Positions 14,015-20,814 of a stretch of 21,750 nucleotides of DNA are shown piece by piece. The notes under the pieces were generated by a model. It was given only the letters and a program-made list of their open reading frames with translations, had not been told where the DNA came from and did no database searches. A program made the position numbers and the translations under genes. Position 1 is the first letter of the stretch. Each line of letters begins with the position of its first letter. The stretch spans positions 1 through 21,750 of the forward strand of contig CAJLRE010000026.1 of the NCBI GenBank assembly GCA_905208975.1, given 5' to 3'. Source of the DNA: an uncultured Collinsella sp. GTDB taxonomy: Bacteria > Actinomycetota > Coriobacteriia > Coriobacteriales > Coriobacteriaceae.

Positions 14015-15064
14015 CTACCCTTGCGTTTCGCCATTAGTCGCTTCGTTGATGGCGCGGTACTCGGCACTCAGCTCGCGCGCCAGCTCTTCCTTGCTTGGAA
14101 GATACGGCAGGTATTTGGCGGCAAACACTTGGTCGTTGTCTTCGGGCAGCGTGTACTCGACAATCGAATCGCTTTTGTCCGCGCAGAGCACGATGCCTAT
14201 GGGCGGATTGTCGCCTTCGTTCATGAGCTCGCGTGTGTAGTAGTTCACATACATTTGCATCTGGCCCAGGTCCTGATGCGTAAGGTCATCGGTCTTAAGG
14301 TCGATGAGCACGAAGCAGCGCATCAGATAGTTGTAAAACACAAGGTCAATATAGAAATGGCGCCCATCAAAGGTGATGCGCTTTTGGCGCGCCTCGAAAG
14401 CGAAGCCACGGCCAAGCTCCAGCAGGAACTTCTGAAGATGCGTTATGAGTGCCTGCTCTAGATCGCTCTCGCGAAACGCAGCATCGTCCGTGAAACCTAA
14501 AAACTCCAGTACGTATGGGTCGCGGATGATATCCTCGGGGCGACGAGCCGGGGCGCTCTTTTGGATTTCCTTGGTGACGGCCTCCTTGTCCTTGCTGGCA
14601 AGTAGGCGCTCTCGGAACATGGTGTTGATCTGGCGTTCGAGCTGACGCGTGCTCCAGCGAGAATCGGCGCATTCGTTCATGTACCATGTTCGAGTTTCGG
14701 GGTCAGGAATGCGTATTAACCTGCGGTAATGTGTCCAGCTCAATTCGGGACGCAGTGAGTCCCGAATTGGAAATGCAAGATGGAACTGACGCATTTTACG
14801 CAGCTCTCTTGCTTCAAAACCTTTACCAAAATCCTTGGTAAGTCTGATTGCGAGGGCCTTGAGCAGCGCCTCTCCATACTTGGCGCGCTCCTCTCCGCCC
14901 TGCTCATCAACAATGCTCTTGCCGATATCCCAATACGCCTCAACCATCGCATAGTTAACGGCGGTATAGGCCTTGTCGCGAGCGGCGTTGAGAATCGAGG
15001 AAACCTGCTTGTAAAAAACTTCTGGCACGATTGTCGATTCCCCGCGGTTTACCAGTTCGCCCAT
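14015..15064 (-). CDS. DUF1016 (YhcG-type) PD-(D/E)xK nuclease-domain protein
   Basis: The 349-residue protein has the two-part layout of the DUF1016 family. The N-terminal helical domain (about 10-155) contains the typical EAYWDIGKSIVDEQ, ARELRKMRQFHLAFP and LSWTHYRRLI. The C-terminal PD-(D/E)xK nuclease-like domain has YIDLVFYN (Asp240), FVLIDLKT (Asp255 and Lys257) and QDLGQMQMYVNYY. All core catalytic positions are kept, so it should be able to cut DNA. Family members are often found near restriction systems and mobile elements. The ATG at 15064 follows a GTG one codon earlier; either could be used, and the ribosome site (GAGGAAAG) is rather distant. It leads an apparent - strand gene group with the ADP-ribosylglycohydrolase. 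Confidence 0.92.
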   Translation of the reverse strand: MGELVNRGESTIVPEVFYKQVSSILNAARDKAYTAVNYAMVEAYWDIGKSIVDEQGGEERAKYGEALLKALAIRLTKDFGKGFEARELRKMRQFHLAFPIRDSLRPELSWTHYRRLIRIPDPETRTWYMNECADSRWSTRQLERQINTMFRERLLASKDKEAVTKEIQKSAPARRPEDIIRDPYVLEFLGFTDDAAFRESDLEQALITHLQKFLLELGRGFAFEARQKRITFDGRHFYIDLVFYNYLMRCFVLIDLKTDDLTHQDLGQMQMYVNYYTRELMNEGDNPPIGIVLCADKSDSIVEYTLPEDNDQVFAAKYLPYLPSKEELARELSAEYRAINEATNGETQG

Positions 15065-15157
15065 CACTGTCGCCCCACTTTCCTCTTGTGGAATGCATGT
15101 TTATCGCATTTAGTTTAAAGCCTCGCGCGGACACGAATTGCTGCGCTGTCTGACATC

Positions 15158-15186
15158 TTCGCATGGGGTCTTGCTGTGACTAAAAT
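15158..15186 (+). promoter_or_regulatory. Promoter of the small PH-like gene
   Basis: TTCGCA (15158-15163) and TAAAAT (15181-15186) are 17 bases apart, 45 bases before the ATG at 15232. The -10 differs from consensus at one position. The 167-base gap also serves the divergent nuclease gene, whose own promoter I cannot place. Confidence 0.5.
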
Positions 15187-15231
15187 GTGGCCATAGAGAC
15201 AGTTTTAACGAACCCCATGGGAGTGGCACGC

Positions 15232-15501
15232 ATGGACAACAACACCTTGCTGTTTCAGGACAAGGGTTCGGGTGGGTTTAAAGACGTCAAGATCTACCCT
15301 AACCGTATTGAGGTGCTCAAGAAGGGCACGTTTGGTGGCAAGCACACCGAGATTGTCTATCTTAAGGACATCACGGGGGTCAACAGGATCAAGGGCCGCG
15401 ACGTTTTCCTACGTAACAGGCTGTTGACTGCTTGCGTCTTTAGTCTGAGCAGCCGTGCGAAGGCCCAGGAGTTTGTTAACGCGCTGGACATGGTGATGTA
15501 G
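15232..15501 (+). CDS. Small PH-like domain protein
   Basis: The 89-residue product consists of a single beta-rich stretch ending in a helix (SRAKAQEFVNALDMV), as in bacterial PH-like domains. The pattern GFKDVKIYPNRIEVLKKGTF, then EIVYLKDITGVN, then FSLSSRAKAQEFVNAL, is characteristic of the short PH domains that accompany SHOCT or DUF4429 proteins. The ATG at 15232 was preferred to one at 15217 because GGGAG (15219-15223) lies eight bases upstream and the upstream codons look untranslated. It has no signal peptide. Function unknown; ligand or partner binding is likely from the fold. Confidence 0.8.
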   Translation: MDNNTLLFQDKGSGGFKDVKIYPNRIEVLKKGTFGGKHTEIVYLKDITGVNRIKGRDVFLRNRLLTACVFSLSSRAKAQEFVNALDMVM

Positions 15502-15526
15502 CCTATGGCGGCGTTCGGGCCAAGGT

Positions 15527-15561
15527 AAAAATCGGGGGCACAGAACGGTGTCCTGCGCCCC
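15527..15561 (-). terminator. Terminator of the PI-PLC-like gene
   Basis: On the - strand GGGGCGCA (15561-15554) pairs with TGTGCCCC (15542-15535), with one G-T wobble, followed by CGATTTTT. It lies 36 bases past the - strand stop codon. The + strand side has no T run, so it mainly serves the - strand gene. Confidence 0.65.
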
Positions 15562-15596
15562 TCATTAAATCGATGTGTCCAAAAGGGCCGGCTGGC

Positions 15597-18062
15597 CTAA
15601 TCGTCAACGTCTCCGTTGTCTTCGCGGTCATTTGCAAGCATTGCTGCGCCGGCGACCGTTGTCGCCACGGCGGCGGCAGCGAGCCCGGCGGCAATGCCGG
15701 AGCCGTCGCCCGTGTCGGCGAGTTTTCCGCCCGAGTTCTTGCCCTTGTTGCCCTTACCGTTCTTATCAGTGCTGCCTGCGTTGGAACCCGTGCCACCGTC
15801 GGTGCCGGCGCCGGTGCCGCCTGCACTGCCCGAGGCCGCTACGGTAAAGCTTGCGGCTCCATCGCTGGCGAGCGTGTAGTTCTGTGCCGCGTCGCCCAAA
15901 AGGCCTTTCGCGCGCACCCAGTACGTCCCTGCGGCAAATGTTTCGCCCTCGGCCATTGTCGTGCCCGGAGCGCCGTTCGCGTCGTGCACAAACTCGAGCT
16001 GGGCCGTGCAGGCATCGGTTTCGAGCTTGCCCTCGAGTGATGCCGCAATCTTGGCGCGCACGTCTTCGCCGGCCTTAAGGCCTTCGAGCCCCTCAAAATG
16101 GGGCGTCAACGCGCGCGGATCGATATCGATGGGCACATGACCCCGCAGCTCCGTAACGGTCTCGTTGCCCAAGGCGTCGACATCCACATATTCGATGGCA
16201 AACGCATGGCCCGAAGCCGCCACGTTGAGTACGTTGCTGCTGCCGACGAGGCGGAAATGGCCCTCGCCAACGGTCTTGCCATCCTGGAGCGAGGCATCGC
16301 TCAGCGAGTCGCCGTACGTCATGCGCATGCGGGTCGGGAGATAGCACGAAACGGTCTGTTTATGCTGCGCATCGTTGTAATTGCGTTGGTAGATGCTCCG
16401 GGCCAGTGACGCATCAACAAAGTCGGATACGATGATGCCAATGTGCTTGCGGCAGTCTGCCTTAGTGCTCTCAATTCCGGTGCTGTTTATATACGAGCTC
16501 TTGTACAGATGCTCGTTGACCACGCGCGCTGCGGTAAATGGGTTGTTTTGCGTGCAGCTCGTGTAGTTGATAAACCAGCAGCGCTCCGTTACCTGCACCT
16601 TTGTCCCGTCCTCGGCAGGGATATATACGAGGTTGCGCTCGAGTTCGGTCGCTGCCTTCAGGGCCATATCGACCCAGTCGATTTTACTGGACCCCGTGCA
16701 GCTGTAATGGTCTTGGGCATATACCGTTGTGCTATAGGGCTCTTTGTCGCCCGTATTGCCCGCAGCCTCAAAGCCTTGCTCGTATTTCACGAGGCACATG
16801 GACTTTCCGGAATGCGTCTTGATTTTGTCGTCCCATTCGGTGAGGTCGAGGCCCCACGTGTGGCCGTCTACGCTGTTGCCGGCGAGTTCAAATCGACGCA
16901 GCAGGACGATCTTTCCGCGCACCTCGCCCAGCGTGGGGACGTGGCTCGACGTGTAGAACAGATCGGGGTTATCGGCCATAACCTTGGCGAAGGCCGTCGT
17001 TATGCTTTCGTTGGTAGCCTCGTCGTTGCCGCGCGATGCGAGCATGATGAGCGCTTCTGACGGGTGTTCGTTCAAAAACGTTTTGAAGTACCCGATGACA
17101 TCGGAGAGATGCAGAAAGTTCCCGTCTTTTTTGAGCAGGTAGAACATCCCATGGTCGATGCCAGGGTTGTCGCCCTTTCCGAGCCGGATATCAAAATAGC
17201 GGATTCCCTCGAGCAGCTGCGTTGGTATGTAGTCCTGCTGGCACTTTACAAGCGAGGTTTGGGGCTCGGTGTCGTTGTCCACACTGCAGGTGCTCGAATC
17301 GTGCGTGCCTGGGATGCTCAGCTCGTCGAGGTATTTCTTGCCATCGACGTAGCTCATCCAACATGGTCCGTCGACGTAGCTGCTATACGTGGTCCAGTCG
17401 ATACTTCTAACCGTGGTATTGATCTCGCCCATGTCGTAACCGACAAGTTCGAGCTCCCAAGGAATGCTCTTCCTCTTGTGGCAGATCTTATTGTTGTCTT
17501 GGTCTTTGCCGTCCTTTTCTATGGCCAGGTAATTAATGTCTTTTTTCTCGTTTGTGCGGTCTCGGATGATGTAGGTTCCGTTTAGCTGGCGGTCGAACGC
17601 AAAAGAGCGGCTGGCCTTGCCGTCATGCTCGCCACTCCATACGTGGATGACCTTTCCATCTTTGTCCGAGTCGCCATCGACCGACCAAATGCTGTTGCCC
17701 GTCTTCTTGTGCTCTTCGAAATTGAGCAGGGTGCGGATGGCGTACCAGTTTGTGCCGTCCGCATCGGTCAGTACATGCTCAAGGATGAGCTTGCTGGACG
17801 TGCCGTCATTAAACAGGTGGCAGACGTTGCCGATGACGTTGCCGTCTTCGTTGACGCTCGCGGTGCGAAAATAGCCCGCGGGGCGAAGGCGAATGACGAA
17901 CTTGTCGAGGGTGGCCGCTGACTCGGCCGTGCCGTCCGCAAAGGCTGTCCGCGGACTAATGCCCAGCATGGCGGTTTCGGGCAGGCTTGCCAGAGGCGAC
18001 AACGCTGCAAGTCCAAGGCCCAGCGTAAACGCTCGGCGACTGATGGCGTGGTGTTCGGTCAT
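15597..18062 (-). CDS. Tat-exported PI-PLC-like surface protein with ricin-like domain and LADTG anchor
   Basis: The 821-residue protein carries a twin-arginine signal (SRRAFTLG, 8-15) with a hydrophobic stretch and probable cleavage after TAFA (near 42). Residues about 50-205 resemble a ricin-type beta-trefoil (the NGTYIIRDRT and YLAIEKDG patterns). Residues about 245-560 form a PI-PLC X-type catalytic domain with both histidines, His254 (PGTHDS) and His304 (IDHG), and Asp291/Arg293 (FDIRLG). An Ig-like or beta-sandwich part follows. A Gly/Ser/Asn/Lys-rich spacer leads to LADTG (781-785), a 20-residue hydrophobic helix and a short tail with one Arg and several acidic residues. The substrate could be phosphatidylinositol or a GPI/glycolipid; this is not provable here. 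Start has GGAGG four bases upstream. LAxTG is the class E sortase motif; the sortase is not in the window. Confidence 0.88.
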   Translation of the reverse strand: MTEHHAISRRAFTLGLGLAALSPLASLPETAMLGISPRTAFADGTAESAATLDKFVIRLRPAGYFRTASVNEDGNVIGNVCHLFNDGTSSKLILEHVLTDADGTNWYAIRTLLNFEEHKKTGNSIWSVDGDSDKDGKVIHVWSGEHDGKASRSFAFDRQLNGTYIIRDRTNEKKDINYLAIEKDGKDQDNNKICHKRKSIPWELELVGYDMGEINTTVRSIDWTTYSSYVDGPCWMSYVDGKKYLDELSIPGTHDSSTCSVDNDTEPQTSLVKCQQDYIPTQLLEGIRYFDIRLGKGDNPGIDHGMFYLLKKDGNFLHLSDVIGYFKTFLNEHPSEALIMLASRGNDEATNESITTAFAKVMADNPDLFYTSSHVPTLGEVRGKIVLLRRFELAGNSVDGHTWGLDLTEWDDKIKTHSGKSMCLVKYEQGFEAAGNTGDKEPYSTTVYAQDHYSCTGSSKIDWVDMALKAATELERNLVYIPAEDGTKVQVTERCWFINYTSCTQNNPFTAARVVNEHLYKSSYINSTGIESTKADCRKHIGIIVSDFVDASLARSIYQRNYNDAQHKQTVSCYLPTRMRMTYGDSLSDASLQDGKTVGEGHFRLVGSSNVLNVAASGHAFAIEYVDVDALGNETVTELRGHVPIDIDPRALTPHFEGLEGLKAGEDVRAKIAASLEGKLETDACTAQLEFVHDANGAPGTTMAEGETFAAGTYWVRAKGLLGDAAQNYTLASDGAASFTVAASGSAGGTGAGTDGGTGSNAGSTDKNGKGNKGKNSGGKLADTGDGSGIAAGLAAAAVATTVAGAAMLANDREDNGDVDD

Positions 18063-18105
18063 AACTCCTCCATTCGCAGGGTGCGGTTATGCACTCATTT
18101 TGGTC

Positions 18106-18111
18106 ACTATA
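18106..18111 (-). promoter_or_regulatory. -10 element of the PI-PLC-like gene
   Basis: TATAGT on the - strand lies 44 bases before the ATG. The -35 region is poor (GACGCC at 17-base spacing), so this promoter may need an activator. Confidence 0.4.
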
Positions 18112-18263
18112 CTGCCCGGATGTTTAAAGGCGTCGGCTTAAATTGTGTGCGCGGCGCTATAAATCGGCGGGTGGACGTGTTGGGGTGCTTGCCGTTTTCG
18201 TACCGTTGCCACATTTGGGGTGGTTTCGGCGTCCGGCATCCTGCGTTCGTCGGCTACCGGCAT

Positions 18264-18292
18264 AAGAAAGGAAGGGTCGGTTTACCGGCCCT
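18264..18292 (-). terminator. Terminator of the first lipoprotein gene
   Basis: On the - strand AGGGCCGG (18292-18285) pairs with CCGACCCT (18280-18273) around TAAA with one wobble, followed by the T-rich TCCTTTCTT. It lies 76 bases past the stop codon. Confidence 0.7.
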
Positions 18293-18367
18293 CCCTTAGT
18301 ACGAAACGCTGGGGCACCGTCGCTTGTTTGCACTGCGCCCGTGTTTCCCGCTGCGCTCGCCAGTCGC

Positions 18368-18961
18368 TTAGCGCTTGATCTCGATATCGTCGAGCTTGAC
18401 GTCCATGGCCTCGGTCTTTGCCTCGGCGATGTCGTCGGCAAATTCCAGAGACTTCATCATGGTCTCGACGGCGTCCTTGTGCTCTTCGACATTGTCGATG
18501 CGCACGTACACGCTGCCGCCGTCAACGTCGGTGAAGTACTCGGTCGTCACGCCGCCCGTGTGCGTAAAGTAGGCGCTGCGCCAGGTCTTGCCGTTGTACT
18601 TAACGGGATCGCTCTCGGTCCATCCGGAGTTGGCCTTCCACTTTGCCTCGTAGTCAAACAGCTCGTCGGCGTTCTTGTCAGTGTCGAAGACGGGGATGAA
18701 GCGGTCGCTGGCGTGCTCGCTCTCGGTGAACTTAAACTGGGCCCTGTCGGCGGTGTCGCCGGCGACGTCGGTGATCTCGACGCCCTCGGGGACCTCGACC
18801 TTAAACCAAATGAAGTCGGTCCTCATATCCACGGCTGGCTTTTCTGCTCCGCCGCCACCGCCACTGCCGGTAGCGCCGCCGCTGCCGCCGCAGCCCACCA
18901 GGGAGACTGCGGCAAAGAGGCTTATGCAGAGGGTGAGAATCGCTAAGGCCTTCTTTTTCAT
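18368..18961 (-). CDS. Lipoprotein, paralogue A of a tandem pair
   Basis: The 197-residue product begins with a lipoprotein signal: MKKK, a hydrophobic core and the lipobox LVGC with Cys24 as the lipid-modified residue, followed by a Gly/Ser-rich linker. The remaining domain (about 45-197) starts TDFIWFKVEVPEGVEITD and runs through FIPVFDT, VKYNGKTWRSAYF and VYVRIDN to a helix. The same blocks occur in the next gene, so they form one family, but I do not recognise it. The pattern (a WFKV strand, Tyr-Asn-Gly-Lys-Thr-Trp turn) looks like a beta-sandwich of membrane-proximal binding proteins. Attached to the membrane outer face. AGGAGG lies eight to nine bases before the ATG. Confidence 0.85.
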   Translation of the reverse strand: MKKKALAILTLCISLFAAVSLVGCGGSGGATGSGGGGGAEKPAVDMRTDFIWFKVEVPEGVEITDVAGDTADRAQFKFTESEHASDRFIPVFDTDKNADELFDYEAKWKANSGWTESDPVKYNGKTWRSAYFTHTGGVTTEYFTDVDGGSVYVRIDNVEEHKDAVETMMKSLEFADDIAEAKTEAMDVKLDDIEIKR

Positions 18962-19008
18962 GGTCGTGTCCTCCTCGATCTGTAACCGCCCATGGATTAC
19001 CTGCCTTT

Positions 19009-19052
19009 ACTGTACGCGCGAGCGGCTCCTTCGGGTGGGCCATGTGTCCCAT
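19009..19052 (-). promoter_or_regulatory. Promoter of lipoprotein A with an upstream 19-bp dyad
   Basis: On the - strand a TACAGT -10 (19014-19009) has no recognisable -35. Instead a dyad TGGGnCA-N2-TGnCCCA (19051-19036) is centred 32 bases upstream of the -10 centre. That places it near -41.5, where class II activators bind. The full 19-base element (19034-19052) recurs exactly at 20000-20018, before the paralogue. Confidence 0.5.
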
Positions 19053-19094
19053 TCTGAGGGCCGGATTTGCGCCGTTAAGTGGCAATATGCTCGG

Positions 19095-19133
19095 ACGCAA
19101 AAGAGGGGAGGGCCGATGCTGTCGGCCCTCCCC
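19095..19133 (-). terminator. Terminator of lipoprotein B
   Basis: A perfect 12-bp stem, GGGGAGGGCCGA (19105-19116) with TCGGCCCTCCCC (19122-19133) around TGCTG, is followed on the - strand by TCTTTTGCG. It lies about 70 bases past the lipoprotein B stop, so the two paralogues are probably separate transcripts. Confidence 0.8.
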
Positions 19134-19203
19134 GGGGTTGGGTGCCCGTTGTTTTAATGGGGCGCGTGTACGCGGGTGCGCATAGGCACGTGCGGGTGTC
19201 CCG

Positions 19204-19803
19204 TTACTTGATCTCGATGCTCGAAATCTCGGCTTCGCGTGCCTCGGCAACTGCCTTCGCCATGTCATCGGGGAACTCGATGGAGTTGAGGAGCGCCTCG
19301 GCTTCTTTCTTATGCAGATCGAAGTTCGAGATGAGGACGTAGACGCTTCCCGGCTCAACGTCGGTAAAGAGGAGGGTTGAGACGCCGCTGTTGTCCTCGT
19401 ACGTTCCGACGAGCCACGTCCTGCCGTTATACTCGACGGACCCGCCATCCTTCCACTGGAACGTATCACCTTTCTTTTCTGCCTGGTCGGCGTGGGATTC
19501 CTCTGCCGTCAGCGCTGTTTTCCAAACGGGGATAAAGCGATCGGCCGAGGCGTTCTCGTCTTCGGGGAAGGTGAGCCGGACCCTGTCGGCATTCTTGCCG
19601 GCGGAGTCGCTTACGCCGACGCCCTCGGGCATCTCGACCTTAAACCAGATAAAGTCGGTCTTCTTGGCGACGGGGGCCTTTTCCTTGCTCTCGCTCTTGG
19701 AGGCGCTGCCGCCGCCCGATGCGCTCCCGCCGCAGCCGACAAGGGCAAACGCGGCAAAGAGGGCGATGCAAAGGGAAAGGATCGATAGGGTCTTTTTCTT
19801 CAT
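19204..19803 (-). CDS. Lipoprotein, paralogue B of a tandem pair
   Basis: The 199-residue product is a clear paralogue of the gene at 18368. It has the same MKKK start, nearly the same signal peptide with lipobox LVGC (Cys24), a Ser/Gly/Lys linker, and the matching blocks TDFIWFKVEMPEGVGVSD, RFIPVWKT, VEYNGRTWLVGTY and GSVYVLISNFD, ending in a helix. The linker and the middle part differ most, so the duplication is not very recent. The ATG at 19803 was chosen because it starts the signal peptide and AGGAGG lies about eight bases upstream; an upstream extension of the frame has no signal-like start. Function unknown, surface-anchored. Confidence 0.85.
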   Translation of the reverse strand: MKKKTLSILSLCIALFAAFALVGCGGSASGGGSASKSESKEKAPVAKKTDFIWFKVEMPEGVGVSDSAGKNADRVRLTFPEDENASADRFIPVWKTALTAEESHADQAEKKGDTFQWKDGGSVEYNGRTWLVGTYEDNSGVSTLLFTDVEPGSVYVLISNFDLHKKEAEALLNSIEFPDDMAKAVAEAREAEISSIEIK

Positions 19804-19999
19804 GGTGGTGTCCTCCTTGTCTGCCAGGGACATCGTGTGCCGCGGATCGCTGGGGCAGCGGTTACGCATGCACATGACGCCTTTGTTTACTGTGCGGTTA
19901 TTCCTCCATTCGTCGTCCGGTGCCGTGATGAGCTTGCCCCAACATAGGGCTCCTTACCTATATGTATGCCCCAGTTGCCGCTGCCCGGAAGTCTCGAAA

Positions 20000-20018
20000 G
20001 GTGGGCCATGTGTCCCAT
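20000..20018. repeat. Second copy of the 19-bp dyad element
   Basis: GGTGGGCCATGTGTCCCAT occurs here exactly as at 19034-19052, about 200 bases before the ATG of lipoprotein B. The core is TGGGnCA-N2-TGnCCCA. Outside the 19 bases the flanks are unrelated, so this is a conserved site and not a recent duplication of the whole upstream region. Confidence 0.75.
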
Positions 20019-20073
20019 GTTTGCGGTGCCGACGCCTATCGTTCGTCATAGTAATCCGCGATGGCCAGGTGCG

Positions 20074-20102
20074 CTGACGCTCGAGTACTTATGGGCTAGA
20101 CT
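20074..20102 (+). promoter_or_regulatory. Promoter of the fchA-folD operon
   Basis: CTGACG (20074-20079) and TAGACT (20097-20102) are 17 bases apart. Transcription would start near 20109, giving a leader of about 70 bases. Confidence 0.5.
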
Positions 20103-20121
20103 TAGCAGCATTACGTGATCG

Positions 20122-20158
20122 ATGCGGTCGGTCGGCGGTTTCCACCCGACCGATGCAT
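20122..20158 (+). promoter_or_regulatory. Leader hairpin upstream of fchA
   Basis: CGGTCGG (20129-20135) pairs with CCGACCG (20146-20152), with a small GG-TTT-CC inner stem. An outer ATGC (20122-20125) pairs with GCAT (20155-20158). It lies just before the ribosome site GAAGG (20166-20170). No T run follows, so it is not a terminator. Confidence 0.4.
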
Positions 20159-20179
20159 ATGACTTGAAGGTGCATGCGT

Positions 20180-20812
20180 ATGAGCCAAGAGATGATGGAC
20201 AAGACCTGCCGCGGGTTTGCCGAGGCGCTGGCCGCGCGCGAGCCGGTTCCCGGCGGTGGCAGCGCGAGCGCCTTTGTGGGCGCGCTGGGCGCCTCGCTGT
20301 GCGGAATGGTTGCCCGCTACGGTGCGACCAATCCCGCGCTTGCTGATCGTGCGGATGACCTGACGCGTGCGTTTGCCCATGCTGATGAGCTGGCCCAGGA
20401 GCTTGTCGAGTTGGTTGCCGAGGACGTTCGTGCCTATGGGCAGGTGTCCGCGGCATACGGTATTCCGCGTGACGATCCGGCTCGAGCGACCGCGATTCAG
20501 GATGCGCTGCATGTGGCCGCTATGCCGCCGTATCGCATTATGGATGCCTGCGGGCGCGCGCTGGCGCTGCTCGAGGACATGGCCGACAAGGGTTCGCGTC
20601 AGCTGCTGTCCGATGTGGCGTGCGGCGCCGTGTTCTGCCGTTCCGCTATGCAGGGCGCGAGCTTGACGCTCTTTGCGAACACCACGTCTATGAAGGATCG
20701 CGCTCGTGCTGAGGAGCTCGAGACGGCGTGTGATGAGTTGCTCGACATGTGGTTGCCGCGCGCCGATGCGCTGGCGCGCCGCGCCGCCGACGCTGCAAGG
20801 AAGAGAGGATAG
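20180..20812 (+). CDS. fchA: Methenyl-THF cyclohydrolase / formimino-THF cyclodeaminase (FchA family)
   Basis: FchA-type enzymes interconvert 10-formyl-THF and methenyl-THF, or remove ammonia from formimino-THF. The 210-residue product has the family's N-terminal signature VPGGGSASAFVGALGASL (23-40) and the all-helical pattern of the cyclodeaminase fold throughout. The start at 20180 is preferred over the ATG at 20174 because GAAGG (20166-20170) is nine bases away from the former and three from the latter. Only two bases separate its stop from the folD ATG, so the pair is co-translated. With fhs (6218) it supplies the step between formyl-THF and methenyl-THF. This matters because FolD here lacks cyclohydrolase residues. 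No formiminotransferase is nearby, so a folate cyclohydrolase role is more likely than histidine degradation. Confidence 0.9.
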   Translation: MSQEMMDKTCRGFAEALAAREPVPGGGSASAFVGALGASLCGMVARYGATNPALADRADDLTRAFAHADELAQELVELVAEDVRAYGQVSAAYGIPRDDPARATAIQDALHVAAMPPYRIMDACGRALALLEDMADKGSRQLLSDVACGAVFCRSAMQGASLTLFANTTSMKDRARAEELETACDELLDMWLPRADALARRAADAARKRG

Positions 20813-20814
20813 CC

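Larger units (their letters stand above)
18063..18367. other. 305-base gap with a terminator and a promoter
   Basis: The gap holds the terminator of the lipoprotein gene to its right (18264-18292) and the promoter region of the PI-PLC-like gene to its left (TATAGT at 18111-18106 on the - strand). I see no coding frame and no other structure in the rest. Confidence 0.5.
19804..20179. other. 376-base gap between lipoprotein B and fchA
   Basis: No gene is visible. The left part holds the leader of lipoprotein B: ACAGTAAA at about 19894-19887 on the - strand is shared with paralogue A. The 19-bp dyad element follows at 20000-20018. The right part carries the fchA promoter and a leader hairpin, listed separately. 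Confidence 0.5.

Noticed and set aside
16443..17060. A 205-codon + strand frame opposite the PI-PLC-like gene
   Set aside because: The - strand carries the catalytic histidines and signal peptide; the + strand frame is a shadow with no ribosome site.
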